A stretch of 64,000 nt of DNA from Kappaphycus alvarezii (GCA_002205965.3 NADL03000699.1:1550001-1614000); one strand, 5' to 3'. Positions 8,486-19,440 are shown, counted from the stretch's first letter. Program-made: numbers and translations. Notes: generated from the sequence alone by a model not told the origin.

Positions 8486-9688
8486 CTAGTACGTCCTTCG
8501 GGATACTCTTAAATTTCTTACTCTTTCTCGTCTTCTTGGCCGAAGTGTTTCCCACCCTGGAACAACTTGATCAAGCCTCTTGGTTCGAGGAGGTACAGGT
8601 GCTGGGATATGCTCCAGCATTCCATAATCTAGCCTAGGTTTTTTCGACAAAACGTTCCCTTCCCCATCCCTTTTTGTCACATTAACTTGACTGATTTCTT
8701 CAGCGATGGATACATTACCGGCATCCGCCAACCTTTGATCCTTCCTGTTTTGTAAGATTTTCATCTCTGGTCCTGACTCACTCCTCGCGTCCGATAAATT
8801 TGCTCTTCTGTTGTCTTTAGACCAGCAGTTACTTTCATGATGCCCGTAACGACCGCACTTTCCACAACGAGTGTTTCTATGTGGATTATCAGGACACCTA
8901 TTTGCAAAGTGTCCAGGCTTGTGACAGTAGGAACAGACTTCTGCGGCCTTGGGGGCCCCAGACTGGTTCTTCTTAATGGTAAGAGTAAGGCTTTCCAACT
9001 GCGAGGTTATCATGTCAAGTCGATTATCGAATCGGGTTTCCAACCTTTCTTCCAAGTTTTTGACATCGCTCCTGACTGATTCCAATGCTGCTGCGCTAGT
9101 AGCTGGCCTTTGATAATTCTTTTCAGGATGCACGATCGGCATAGATGTACGGGTTTCCCTCGGTATTTCACTTAGTGACTGAAACGTCTCCGAATTTTTG
9201 ACAAATTCTACTATGGTACCCTTCAGTTCATTAAAAGTGTGAGGGCCCTTGATGAGGAGGAAATCGGAGAGCCGCTTATCCCCCATCGCCGCCTTACGCA
9301 GCATTCCGTACTTGGCTTGGGCGTTGAACCCAGCCTTTTCATAGAGATCACACAAGTATACCAATGAGCTTAACAAATCGTCGAAGTTGAGCCGGGCCTC
9401 TATGGCGGTACGAATCATCTCATCTGGTTCTACCTGCTTAGCATATTCTTTCACAAGCCACTCACATACCTCACCGAAGTTACGCCCATTCCCGTTAAGA
9501 GACCACCCGTTGATAAACTTGGCCTTATATTTGTGCTTTGCGTCACCATGAAGATAGGCGAAGATACTTTCGGCCTTCTCTTCATCGCTCTTCTCACGCA
9601 TCACAACGTTGACATATGTATAGAGAAACTCCTCAACGTCTTCATTCTTGCCCCCTGTGAACGTTATACGAGCAGCGTTGAGATCCAT
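8486..9688 (-). CDS. Ty3/gypsy Gag with two zinc knuckles
   Basis: The 400-residue protein starts MDLNAARITFTGGKNEDVEEF, cut here to its first part: a capsid-like helical region with the FTGGKNEDVEEF block seen in Ty3 capsids (residues 9-20), a middle region, then two CCHC knuckles, CSYCHKPGHFANRC and CGKCGRYGHHESNC, which bind the genomic RNA. A basic, Pro-rich tail follows. The ATG at 9688 lies about 70 bases inside the primer-site end of the 5' LTR leader, so the leader is short. Confidence 0.9.
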   Translation of the reverse strand: MDLNAARITFTGGKNEDVEEFLYTYVNVVMREKSDEEKAESIFAYLHGDAKHKYKAKFINGWSLNGNGRNFGEVCEWLVKEYAKQVEPDEMIRTAIEARLNFDDLLSSLVYLCDLYEKAGFNAQAKYGMLRKAAMGDKRLSDFLLIKGPHTFNELKGTIVEFVKNSETFQSLSEIPRETRTSMPIVHPEKNYQRPATSAAALESVRSDVKNLEERLETRFDNRLDMITSQLESLTLTIKKNQSGAPKAAEVCSYCHKPGHFANRCPDNPHRNTRCGKCGRYGHHESNCWSKDNRRANLSDARSESGPEMKILQNRKDQRLADAGNVSIAEEISQVNVTKRDGEGNVLSKKPRLDYGMLEHIPAPVPPRTKRLDQVVPGWETLRPRRRERVRNLRVSRRTY

Positions 9689-9756
9689 GATTACAGAAAA
9701 GAATCCCCTCGAATGGTTCCCTAAGACTGCTCAACTCGAATACCTCGGGTGCAACC

Positions 9757-9774
9757 CCCTCCACAAGAGTACCA
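9757..9774 (-). promoter_or_regulatory. Primer-binding site
   Basis: On the minus strand, two bases after the 5' LTR, comes TGGTACTCTTGTGGAGGG. The opening TGG is the complement of a tRNA CCA end, and the following bases would pair with an acceptor stem ending CAAGAGT-A-CCA. I cannot name the tRNA from the window. Confidence 0.6.
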
Positions 9775-9776
9775 AA

Positions 9777-10496
9777 TGATAGGGGTAAATCGTCGGGAGA
9801 AGAGATACTTAGAACCAACTACCCCAAGACGGAGGTGTTGCGAGCGACAAAAGTGCTACCGTGGTATAGTTGAACAAATAAAAAGGAGTGTATATGGGAG
9901 AGAGTTGAGAGGGCTACAAGCAAGTATAAAAGGGGCAGGGTCTACCACTGATGCTCTGCGACCAGCTTAGGAAAAAGTTTTCTAGGGTCTGAAGTTGACT
10001 CTCAACTTCCTACTACTCGGAGCTTGACCTGAAGTTGTCTGCCAACTTGCTTGACCTCTCAAGGAGGAAGCACTTTACTCAGCTTATATAGACCTTTCGG
10101 CTAATCCTAAAGTCTCAATCAAACATACTAAATACCATAAAACGCATTCACGGGAATCGTGTGAACCAGAGAGACCATTAGAAGATATTTCCTCAAGGTA
10201 AATATCTAGGTGCCATACCCATGCCAGCCACCCATCGGCCAGGGGTGGGAATTGATGTGGCCATTATATAGACCTTTCAGAGTCACTCGTAGTATCACCC
10301 ACAACCTAGAACTGTACTGACATCCACTATGACAGCGTGTCCTAAAATAAAAAATCAACCGATGAATTTGCCACACTCACCCAAATTAAAAATATCTTGC
10401 AAATTCAAAAACTGTAAAAATATCTTCCCAGTTCCAATACTGTATACAATTATGGTCCTCATCTAAATTTTTTCGTGTGCGAATTTGCGCACATCA
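9777..10496 (-). repeat. 5' LTR of the Ty3 element
   Basis: This is the 720 bp partner of 3011-3729. By eye it is identical except for one extra A in a short A-run about 107 bases in. It carries the same two GGTCTATATAA core promoter motifs at 10083-10097 and 10263-10277, read on the minus strand. It is followed by the right target duplication gttac at 10497-10501. Confidence 0.95.
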
Positions 10497-10900
10497 GTTA
10501 CCACAGACGCTGCCGCGGCACTCGCAGAGCGCGAGCAACATCGTTATTACGGCGATTACTGACACCAACACGATATCCTCCTTTCTCCCGTCTGGGTGAC
10601 GAGGGCCACAGGGTTTTTCCACAATTCGCTTTCTTCTTTGCTTCCCGTCGTGGTTCCTCTCCTCAGCAGGAACGCGACTTCGTTACTCGCTTTGCGTTTA
10701 GCCTCCAAGTGTTGCCACCCGCCGCCTGCCTGCGTAGTTGATCTCTGAATACTCTCCGCACACTTTCGTGTCTTAGAGCTCGCAAAGATTTTCCGTTCCG
10801 TTCCGAAAAAGGGTACAGAGTAGGGGTTTCGAACGCCTTGAAAATGCCATCGGGCTGAGATCAGAAGAGCGGGATAGTATCACGTGTAGTAACTGCTTCG
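10497..10900 (+). pseudogene. RLE LINE (family 2) 3' remnant, right half
   Basis: This continues the remnant interrupted at 3010. Translated pieces such as ALAEREQHRYYGDY and FFASRRGSSPQQ followed by FVTRFAFSLQV correspond to the same blocks at 24.6 kb (ASRRGSSPKQ, FVTRFASGLQV) and in the reversed copy at 27.1-27.4 kb. These blocks follow the nuclease motif at the extreme C-terminus of RLE LINE proteins. The copy is degraded, with several frame changes, and fades into 3' untranslated sequence after about 10800. Confidence 0.6.
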
Positions 10901-10995
10901 TAACAGTGCCAGCTATGCCTCCTACTGACCCATAAACAGCTCCACTGCTTCGTAACAGTGCCAGCTATGTCTCCTACTGACCCATAAACAGCTCT
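10892..10995 (+). repeat. 52 bp tandem duplication
   Basis: Two adjacent copies of a 52 bp unit start at 10892 and 10944 (actgcttcgtaacagtgcca...). They differ at two positions by eye. The duplication is local, and I see no coding consequence. Confidence 0.85.
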
Positions 10996-10999
10996 ACTT

Positions 11000-11440
11000 G
11001 TCCTGCAACGAATTCTCCGAAGCCATCGCTGGGCACAGCACGGTAACTACACCAGTCCATGCAGCGAGCAGGCACCCACCACAGCTCAGTCCCGTAAGTT
11101 GCCAGCATAGAAAAACTAGTGTTCCTCTCTCTGGCCGTCACAGCTCCACTCTAGTGCCATAACAGCTCCCCATAGACGTCGTCGGATTTTGGTAAACATG
11201 GGTGCCTTCAAAGCATGAGTTAGATTACGCCTCACGTTGCGACAGTGACAGGAGTGGGGTTCTCTGTATCACATTGAAGTGAACGGAAGACTTCATCACT
11301 GGCGGAAGGAAAAGTGAGACGAATTAGAGCAGAGCCAGAAAATGCCTCCGAAAATACTGTCAAGAGAGAAAGGGGGAAAGGTTTGGGTGTTTTACTCTTG
11401 GAAGATATATCCGATCTAGAGAGAAAGTGAAGGTATTCTC
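11000..11440. other. No gene; fragment of the 25 kb inverted-repeat unit
   Basis: The stretch has no supported gene. Bases 11361-11420 (ggtttgggtgttttactctt and following) match both arms of the inverted repeat at 24.94-25.63 kb. That places the unit downstream of two separate family 2 LINE 3' remnants, so it is plausibly part of that LINE's 3' end. Confidence 0.5.
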
Positions 11441-12770
11441 CTTACACACAGGAATTCTTTCTCCTAATGTTTCTCTTTACACTTTCTTGTTTCTTTTACG
11501 CGACGAAAATCCTGTTCCGTTTTACTCTTTTTCTCTCTTCATATGCAACTATCTCCCTCTTTGGCAGAGATTTTTTTCGTCTTCTTGGATTATTTGAATT
11601 TCTTCAACTTTAGACATCTCTTTTTCTATAATCAAGATTTCTTCACGTAATTTTCGCGAGAAGTCATCCTTTCAAAGGTGATTTTCACGAATTCCGACTC
11701 GTAAGAATAATTTACGCATATTTTGTGATCCAGCAGACCCGCCAATCTGAACCTTTTAAGGCTATTTACACCTGTGGGATTGGGGCTAAAATTTATCCAC
11801 GGCCCTTCTAATAACAACCACTCGACAATTTCCACTCCGTTGCTAGCCAAAATGCACAAACTTCTCATTTCTAAATCCAGCTGTCCTGGCCAAATGGCCA
11901 TCTCCCTCTATATGTTTCGGGCCGAACCGACGTAGAGGACTATCCCAGTCTACATACAAGAAAGCGCCTGACGGAGCTTGCAGCCCGTCATCTGGTATAA
12001 ATCGCAGCACAGGACGGGGTGGGGGGACTCGGAAGAGGGGAATGCTAAGGCAGAGGAGTGCGTCACGGAGTGGGTGACTCCGGAACTGGTCTATATTACA
12101 AGAGAGAAAGAAGGCGAAGAAAAGTCTTGAGATGAAATGCAGGAGGCCGAGGAGTCTGAGGATGAATAAGGAGACTTCGAATCGGTTCATATGGAAAGGT
12201 AAGGAATGAATTGGATGGATCATGTGGTCTCGACCACGGAAGGGCGTCAGGTGAGCTGGATTCATTGCATGAGGAGATAGGCAATCTTGAATTAATCACA
12301 AATACGTGTGGGGACTACATGGCTACTTATGATGCCTTAAGGTAAGTGCTCGATTATGATCTAGAAGACAAAGATTTTGAGGAACAGTTTCGTTCAGTTT
12401 CTGTCAAGTATTTTTTTCCAAATTAGCTGCTTCTTCATGTAGTCTTTTCATGCATTTTTTTGCTCATTTAGTAGTTTTATCGAGATTTTAATTTGGAGAA
12501 AGCATATAAAAGTTTAATAAATTTCTTTCTTCAAGAGAGGGAAGGCAAGTTGGCAGTCAAATTCGAACATAGAATCATCGCTCGGCTCTCTAGCCTCTAA
12601 GCGAGTTGGTAGAGCTTGCCCCATTAGTATTGGTTAGTAGAGCGATAAAATTTCTTTTACGTCCGTTCCTCGCTTTTGTCCGTTGAATTGTACTGTAGCA
12701 CTTTCGTCGCACGCAAAACTCTCATCTTGGGTAGTTTGCGGTCCCCTTTTCCGTTGAAGATATTTTCAGT
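11440..12770 (+). mobile_element. Gene-bearing LTR-like repeat, copy A (old, broken)
   Basis: This is a heavily decayed copy of the repeat family seen at 14.4, 46.2, 49.9 and 63.1 kb. A recognisable acidic reading (EWVTPELVYITREKE, then EEAEESEDE-like text) and a CGDYMATYDAL equivalent of the family's CGDCLGGMDIL motif lie at about 12000-12345. The 3' LTR-like part spans about 12540-12760, including a TTGTCCGTTGAA and gtagcactttcgtcgc block homologous to 15710-15780. Both ends are uncertain and no target duplication is visible. It is the oldest copy in the window, with many breaks. Confidence 0.6.
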
Positions 12771-14049
12771 CGTCAAACATCTTTGCGCACCGAATCGCAA
12801 AATCAATATTCTTTGATCGTTGAAATTTTGTCTCAAATATTCAAAAATAAGTTATCCACAAAAGCCTTTAATACATTTATGCAACTTTATCTACGTTCCA
12901 TCGAGTTTAATGTAAATATTGTTGCTAGATGTATGGAATATTCCATTCTTGGCGTTACTATTTTGTGGTGGGCTTTTTGGGTAGATTTGTGGTTTTTGAA
13001 CTACCGATGAAATTGACTTAGGTCATTATAACTTAGAATACATTTACGTAGCTATCGATGCTTTCAGTATTTCTAGAGGCGAGCGTAATGATTATTAGTC
13101 TGCTGTAGAATAGCTGGCTGAGGACTTTTAAATCCCACACCGCTCCCGAACGGAAACTTGTATCTGCCCATTTGTTTTCAACGGTCTGCTTTGATCTTTT
13201 GTTAATGAGATGAACTCTGAATATTTTAAAAAAATTCTGCGAGGCGCTTGGGAGCAAGCAAGATTTCAGAAGCTTATTTCTTCCGTTTTTATAGGCGATA
13301 ATTGGAAACCGTGAACGAAACAGATAATAAGTCCAGCGGCTGTCTGCGTTGATCATAAATCGTCAAATCAAGTCTCGTCTGTGCATTGGCTAGGAATAGT
13401 TGAATCTAGTATTTTCACAGGGCACAGATCGACAGTAGAAAAGAACGATGGAAAGGAACGTATAGAAGTGTTACTTCGGAACGGTAAGTGGAGCTACTTC
13501 CAATGATTTCTCTCCTTTTTGTTCTGAAAGCTGAAGTTTTGCATGAAGCGAATCTCGATGAGCAGGCAGATTATGCTTTATTTTACGCGGACGTGGACTT
13601 GAGTTCTTTTTGATTTCGATTCTTGTTTGAGAGACCTTGATTGGATGGTCCGCCCGCATTTGAGCTGAAAGATGTCATTTAGTCCTTAGTAATATCAAAA
13701 AATCGGACATCAGGATGGTCAGGGAGCCTTTACATTTTTTTGGCATTGAGACTTACTTTTCCTTCCATTTCAGAAATTATACTGGGACTCGAAACAACTT
13801 AAGTGTTAGAAGTGATGTCATGTGCAAATATTTTAATAACATTCAATCAGTATGAATGTATACGAGAGGGACCTGGATAGAAATAATTAACATTTTTATG
13901 AACTGGGTAAACAAATCCACGAGATGGCTTTATTTATGAAAAGGGAGACGAGATGCAATCCTATTCTTTTTTTTAGGGCTGTTAAACTTGACGATGACTT
14001 TTGGTTGACTCGTGTGAAAAATATTCAGCTGAAATCAATCAGGGACACG
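12771..14049. other. AT-rich stretch, no recognised gene
   Basis: Short open frames (for example 12783-13010 and 13033-13356) show no family resemblance that I can support. The base composition is AT-rich and I see no terminal repeats. It is probably old element debris or intergenic sequence. Confidence 0.4.
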
Positions 14050-14455
14050 CGGACAAGTTTCAAGCCACAGTTATTGGATTTTTTAAGTATATGTATTGAA
14101 ATTTCAGTGGCATGTTCACTGAGATACCAAGTAAACCAATTTGATTGACATCTGATTTTATAAACGGAATGCTTGATGATGAAGAATATATGTTGCTCCC
14201 TCCCCCGGCTTGGATTAGTACTGAACTACGGGTTGATGAAGTATTGCGGTTTAGTAAAGCACTGTATGGGCTGAAAAGAGCACCCAGAACTTGGAATGTG
14301 ACATTTAGAACGTCTGTATGCGAAATGAGATTCTCTTAATTCAAGTCAGATAATTGCATTTAATATCGTGATATTGATACAAAGAGAGTTTATTTGCTAG
14401 CATAAGTTGACTATATTCTCATCACGGTACCGACGACAAGGATTGTGTTGTTACA
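14050..14455 (+). mobile_element. Ty1/copia RT fragment (fossil)
   Basis: Translated text includes QVNQFDVTSDFINGMLDDEE, then ALYGLKRAPRTW and a VDYILIT reading, which are the order and spacing of the copia RT blocks (DVKTAFLNG, LYGLKQAPR, YVDD). Only the RT palm is left. The right end is cut by LTR-like copy B. The fragment is broken and old. Confidence 0.75.
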
Positions 14456-15823
14456 GAAACGGTCTTTTCTGTTGGAGAGCTGTCCTCTCTACAAATTCTG
14501 TCTTTTCTATTTTATCTTTGGGTATTTTGGTCCTTTTTTCAAATAGGAATCTTTTGACTCGTGACTCGCTTCGTCCTCCAAATTAAGTTCCGATATTTTA
14601 TCAAGCAGAGTTTTAATTATTGTCCTAATCGCATGCAAATTCAAAGCTGTGGCATTGCTTCACATTTTTTATTTCGTCCAACGCCGTGAAACTTTTCGAT
14701 TACGTTGCCCTATTTAAAGTCCGAAATCGACGTCGTTGAGGCAAGCCCCCGCCTTCAACTACCCCATCGACTCACCCCTTTTTTTTTACTCTCAACATGA
14801 CCATCCTCCGCCCGTCCCTCACTATCGCCAAGTCATCCCGAGGTCGCCGTCCCCTCAACGCTCTGGCCCTGATGGCAAATGATCCAACCGACTACGATGA
14901 CTACTGTAGAAGAATAGACCGAGAACGGGTTCGGGAGTAGGTCCGCCGCAACTGCTTCGAGCAGGCAGAAGAGGCAGAGGAGGAAGAGAAGGTAGAGGAG
15001 GAGGAGGAAGAGGAGGAAGAGGGGGATGAAGAGGAGGAATGGGTGGACCCGTGGGAGCCACTAGTGTACAACGGTGGGGGAGCTCCCATGGAGAACGAAG
15101 GGGAGACTGAGGGATTAATTGTGATCTCTGACTCTTCTGACGAAGATGAAGGGAAGAGTGAAGAGGAGGACGAGGAGGATGAGGGGGAGGGAGACATGGA
15201 AAGTGCTGGAGTAGTGGGGAGGGGGCCGGAAAGAACGGACCAGGTGGTCCCTACTCTGGAACCGGATGGGGGCATCTTCAGTGGTCTAGATATTTCGCAG
15301 GAGGTAATGGAGAATTCTAAGCCGTTCGCGGATATTTGTGGGGACTGCTTGGGTGGAATGGATATTCTGGGGGAACTGTTTGGCTCTTATCTAGAGGACT
15401 AAGATATCGAGGAAGAAATATAGATATTTATCCTGATAGTATCTTCTTTTGATCTTTCTCGTTCACACGATTCCATTTGATGCATTTTATGGTTCTTAGT
15501 AAGTTTCTTTGAGACTTTAGGGATAGCCAAAAAGTCCATATAAGCTGAGTAAATTGCTTCCTCTTGTGGAGGTCAAGCAAGTTGGCAGACAAGTTCAAGT
15601 CAAGTCCCGAGTAGTAGGAAGTTGAGAGTCATACGCTGGTCGCAGAGCATCAGTGGCAGACCTTGCCCCTTCTATACTTTCTTGTAGCCCTCTCAACTGT
15701 CTTGTTTATCCACTCCTTTTGTCCGTTCAACTATACCACGGTAACACCTTTGTCGCTTGCAACACCTCCTTCTTGGGGTAGTTGGTTCTGAGTATCTCTT
15801 CACCCGACGATTTACGCCTATCA
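14444..15823 (+). mobile_element. Gene-bearing LTR-like repeat, copy B
   Basis: This repeat of about 1.38 kb ends TATCA at 15823. The left end, near a TG at 14444-14446, is approximate. It carries one gene (14797-15402), then a 420 bp 3' portion homologous to the LTR of the Ty3 element at 3011-3430 (reversed), including a core promoter GTCCATATAAG at 15534-15544. It lies between a copia fragment and a LINE endonuclease fragment. The gene has about one break. No clear target duplication can be read. Confidence 0.75.
14797..15402 (+). CDS. Acidic protein of LTR-like repeat, copy B
   Basis: The reading spans about 202 codons. The basic N-terminus (MTILRPSLTIAKSSRGRR) is shared with copies C (MNNLRPSASITKN) and D (MNNLRPLAAINKN). 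The middle is a long Glu/Asp-rich low-complexity stretch containing IVISDSSDEDE, which resembles a SUMO-interacting motif followed by acidic phospho-sites. The C-terminus, QVVPTLEPDGGIFSGLDISQ then ADICGDCLGGMDILGELFG, is the most conserved part across copies. There is no enzyme motif. A nuclear regulatory or chromatin-binding role is conceivable, but only from composition. It carries about one break in this copy. Confidence 0.65.
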
Positions 15824-16260
15824 ACGTCATCAATGAAACCGCCCAGCTCTTTTGCGCGGAATGCGAGGTCGCCACTGACCATTGTAACAAAGGCCTCGGT
15901 TGGAAGAGCTGCCACGAAGCAAAGACCTATTCAAAGATGCTGGAGCCGGCTTCCACTACGAAGTCCCGTATTTACTTCCCGGACTGGATTCCTGACCGGC
16001 CGACATCCTCGTCCACCCGACTACCTCTGCGGACAAAACCACGCCCCCTCTCCCGGTATCGTATGACTTCACAGTCTCCTCGCCTTTCCAACAGTGCTTC
16101 CTTTCCAAGGAAGTCCGGGAAGCGCAAATGCTACGGAACGACGGAAGCTGAGGGATTTCGCCACCCAAATCGCCGCCATTCCTGGCCAAGCTCTACCTGG
16201 ACGCTCGATACTCTGATGGCATTTTGCGTCGCTAGCCTTTGACTCCCTGGAATGCCCGTC
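15824..16260 (+). pseudogene. RLE LINE (family 1) endonuclease fragment
   Basis: One frame gives FKDAGAGFHYEVPYLLPGLD, then PADILVHPTT and PLPVSYDFTVSSPFQ. These match the nuclease of the LINE at 47.6-48.1 kb (TGATGLDTRHEVPLLVPGTE, RPADILVQTPTT, ISCDIAVVSPF). This is the E-x-PD-x-D core of the restriction-like endonuclease. Further on, SLAFDSLECPS matches the LINE's C-terminal PVAFDSLGALSP. It is a plus-strand, truncated, frameshifted copy that starts directly after copy B. A run of nine or more G follows at about 16280. Confidence 0.7.
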
Positions 16261-16635
16261 TGAGACCACATCCAAGGCGGGGGGGGGGGAATTGGCGTGC
16301 TTTACCGATTAGGGATGCAGGACGGCTATTTTCCGAAGACTAGGGGAGGACAGGTCTGTGTATTACAGAGTCTGAAAATAAGGCCTTGTCATGAGGTACG
16401 ACCTCACAGGGCTGGTGTGAGGCCAGCCACGTGGCATGCTGCGTTTGACGAAACCATCGCCGCAGCCAAGGTGTTCGACGAGTACGCGGCCATTATCGCA
16501 GGCCATATCGGGAGCGCTAAGGCGAGAGTGCCATTAAAAAATAGCAAAAGCTGAGCTTTGTCATTTGGTCTACGTGTGCGGCTTCAGTAATTGGTCGTAT
16601 TCCGCAATACTGTACTATGTAGTGCAGTACAGTAA
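16261..16635. other. No recognised gene
   Basis: An 85-residue plus-strand frame (16297-16554) shows no family resemblance. The last bases before the next element, gtgcagtacagta (16622-16634), recur immediately after the right end of that element at 24492-24504. Confidence 0.4.
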
Positions 16636-16859
16636 TGTTAGGGTTCAATTAGTACGAGGCACGTACACGTATATTGTCAGCAAAGTGCATTAACACCTAC
16701 AGTAGTATTCTGTCAGCAACGTACCTAGTTTGCATTTAGAGCCCCTCAAAGGTCTATATAAAGTGCCCTGACCTGGTCCCCAAGGCCAGATAGGCAACAG
16801 TGATTGTGCTACTACCAGTCCTAGTCCATGCTTTACAACTTCGGAGTGAAGTAGTAACA
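16636..16859 (+). repeat. 5' LTR of the old Ty3 element
   Basis: The 224 bp LTR starts TGTTAGGG and ends GTAACA. It contains the core promoter AAAGGTCTATATAAAG at 16748-16763, the same motif as in the LTRs of the unrelated element at 3-10 kb. Its partner is at 23825-24491. Confidence 0.9.
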
Positions 16860-17218
16860 TAAAATCGATTTTACCACCACAAGTACCCAAGCTAGTCAAG
16901 GCGAGGGTGCAATCAATGTACGAGTGTCGTTGAATCTGTGGACGGGACCCCGTTGCGAAGGCAAGGTAACGCCGTTTAGAAAATATTTGTGTTTGGTGAG
17001 TCTGTCGCGCACTTCGCAGACTTCTGGGATTCCGGCTTCTCGTAGGCACGTTAAATAAGAGTTTTTAATCACCATATATTTGGAGGGGATTCCTTCAACA
17101 ATTTGAGTACTCAATGGCGACATTTCGCAGAACAAAGAGAGGAGACGTCCTCAAGAAGTTAGTAAGAAGGCATGTAGTTGCCAAATTTGAGGCCAAGTTT
17201 CGCCTGTGAACAAGAAAC

Positions 17219-17960
17219 ATGGTTTGTCCAGGAACAAGGGCGAATCCAAGCGAATACATACTAAAAGACGCCCAAGAAAGTGTTGTGTTTCAGAAGCTTC
17301 TGCCAGAGGCTCAAGCAGAAGTTTCTCAATCTCCCGACGTTGAAATTGAAATGGAAGTTACATCAAAGACCGGTCAGTACTCTGTCGCAATGTACTCTGT
17401 CGCAATGACGGAAGAAATCCGCTGGGCAGCAAATGGTATTTCGACGGCCATGAGGGAGGTCGTTCAGCTTACTGAGAAGTTTGAAACGATAACGGAGCCC
17501 CCGAAAGCATATTCTGCGGAAAGCAATGAAAGATAGGCACGCGCCGTGGAGGGTGCGCAAAAAGATGATGGGAATAGAGTCTTTGAAGAGGAGGCGCCCG
17601 CCATATACCTAGTACATATGGCCCACAAAATATACAGAAGTTCTTTGGAGAACTATTGTTGCCGAAAGGCCGGTAACGGATCATTCTTTCATGCAAAGCG
17701 CTCGTTGAACCGTCTTTTTAAAGACAGGGGAAGGGTCCATTTCGTTCCAGATATGGGGATTGCATCTCGAGGAGGAGGTCCGTGTAATGAACACGCTTCC
17801 GGATAATTTGTTGTTAGGCAACAAGTTCTGAAGGAAGCATAAGCTCCTGTTGGACTTGGAAACCGTCAAAGTGTCCATCTTGTATGAAGCAGAGCGAGAC
17901 TGGGGTCCCCTCACGGCTAGAAGAGAATCGGAATTTGGCACGACGGAAGTAATACAGGCT
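17219..17960 (+). pseudogene. Gag/protease-like region of the old Ty3 element (fossil)
   Basis: This follows the 5' LTR leader and precedes RT, the position of gag and protease. Readable pieces include an acidic stretch (VEIEMEVTSKTGQ) and a helical segment, but no zinc knuckle or D-S/T-G site is clear. It is assigned by position and broken. Confidence 0.4.
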
Positions 17961-18246
17961 GTGATTGAAGATCATGAAGTGGACGGTGCGATCAAATCCA
18001 TAGAACTAACGGAGTTTTCCGCAAGCAAGGAAATGCAGCATACGCTCCGAGATTTGTTGTGGGAACGGCGTGAAATTTTCAAAGGTCTTGGAGAATTGTC
18101 GGTATACAGCACAAGATATCACTCAAGCCCAATGTTCAGCCTGCTTGTGCTCTCATGCGTAGACGCTCTCCAAACGAGGAATAAATCGAGCGTAAGTCTA
18201 TGCAGAGACTCATAGATCCTGAGGTTTTCGAGCCTTCCGTATCATC

Positions 18247-18835
18247 GTGGGCGACAAAAAATGTATTCGTGAAAAAAAGGACTCAGGTATGCTTGTTACA
18301 TGGGATTTCCGTCGCTTGAACGACTTTACGGTAACAGACTCTTACCCTATTGAGAAAATGAGAGAAATATTGGACTGGTTGGGAGGTAAGAGGATCCTTT
18401 CGGTGTTTGACCTTAAAGGATGGGTTTTACCATATCCTATTAAATCCAGACTACAAACCGTATACAGCGGTTCGTACAGTGCTGGGTTTGTATCAATACA
18501 AACGGCTCCCTAATGGGCTGAAGAACTCCTCAGGAACTTTTCAGAGGGTTTTGAACAACATGTTGGGAGATCGGAAAGGCAAAGACGTTTTGGCCCTCCT
18601 AGATGATACAAGTATTGGGACTACTACCGAGGAGGAACATCTCAACTCCCTTATGGCTAACTTGTATACTATGTCTAGGGCAAAAGTGAGACTTAAGTTG
18701 TCCAAATGCTCTTTTGGTGTCGGGCAAGCCGAAGTCCTCGGCCATGTCGTGGATAAAAACGATCTGAGGCCCTCGGAAAAGTATATGGAGGCTATTCGTA
18801 AGCTAGTCGAGCCGAGACATCAGGCGACGAATTGA
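18247..18835 (+). pseudogene. Reverse transcriptase of the old Ty3 element (fossil)
   Basis: RT blocks are readable in order: VTWDFRRLNDFTVTDSYP (the RQLN block), KRILSVFDLKG (first Asp), RLPNGLKNSSGTFQRVLNNM, and LALLDDTSIGTTT at the YxDD position with L-L-DD. The connection text LKLSKCSFG and VLGHVVD is typical of Ty3 elements. The region is broken. Confidence 0.85.
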
Positions 18836-19079
18836 TGAGATCACTTGGTTTGTAGAACTTTTTCGCCGCTTTTGTCGACCATTTTACGGACAAAGCCGTC
18901 CCGCTCTACGAAGCATTACAGGGGACCGGGTTTACCAAGAAAAGAAGACATATGGAGCCGCTGGACATCCCAGATTGGACACAAATTTGGGGACCGCCAC
19001 AGCAGAAGGCATAGAGGGAGCTGAAAGAATCTCTGAGTGACCCCAAGGTCCTGGTAGCACCGGTTCGCCGGGCCCAAAA

Positions 19080-19440
19080 AGGATAATTACCGATGCCAGC
19101 GCATAAGGACTAGGCAGAGTGCTTCTCCAGTCAGATAAGAGGGGTCAGTGGAGTCCCATTTCGTTTTCCAGCAGAGTTCTGGGGAAGTCGGAGAGGAACT
19201 ATGATCCAACGGAAAATGAATGTCTAGCCATCATGTATGCCCTGCAGAAGTGGCGCCACTATCTTCATGGGGAGTCCTTCACAATTTTAACGGACCAACT
19301 TTCTCTGAAGTAGTAATTAAGCTTGAACGAACCTCGTGAGAAGTTGGCTAGATGGGTGATCGCAATTCAGGATTTCTATTTCGAGATCGAGCATCTAAAC
19401 GGACCAGAGCTAGTGCTGCCAGATGCACTTAGCCGCAATG
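19080..19440 (+). pseudogene. RNase H of the old Ty3 element (fossil)
   Basis: Text such as GQWSPISFSSRVLGKSERNY, NECLAIMYALQKWRHYL and FTILTDQLSLK is the standard Ty3 RNase H pattern with its catalytic Glu and Asp positions. It follows RT directly, as expected. The region is broken. Confidence 0.85.

Larger units (their letters stand above)
3011..10496 (-). mobile_element. Young Ty3/gypsy LTR retrotransposon, nearly whole
   Basis: This 7.49 kb element has LTRs at 3011-3729 and 9777-10496, TG...CA ends, and a perfect 5 bp target duplication gttac (3006-3010 and 10497-10501). By eye the LTRs differ by a single one-base indel, so the insertion is very recent. On the minus strand the order is 5' LTR, primer site, gag with two zinc knuckles, aspartic protease, RT, RNase H, integrase, then two copies of an accessory domain, polypurine tract and 3' LTR. 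The order RT-RNase H-integrase marks it as Ty3/gypsy. It looks close to whole, with two or three frame changes along its length of the sort some families read through. It split an older LINE 3' remnant. Confidence 0.95.

Noticed and set aside
10892-10995. CRISPR array
   Set aside because: Only two adjacent 52 bp copies with no spacer, in a eukaryotic repeat context. It is a simple tandem duplication.
14855-15275. Ser/Pro-rich minus-strand proteins opposite copy B
   Set aside because: They are antisense shadows of the Glu/Asp-rich gene on the plus strand (GAA/GAG repeats read backwards).
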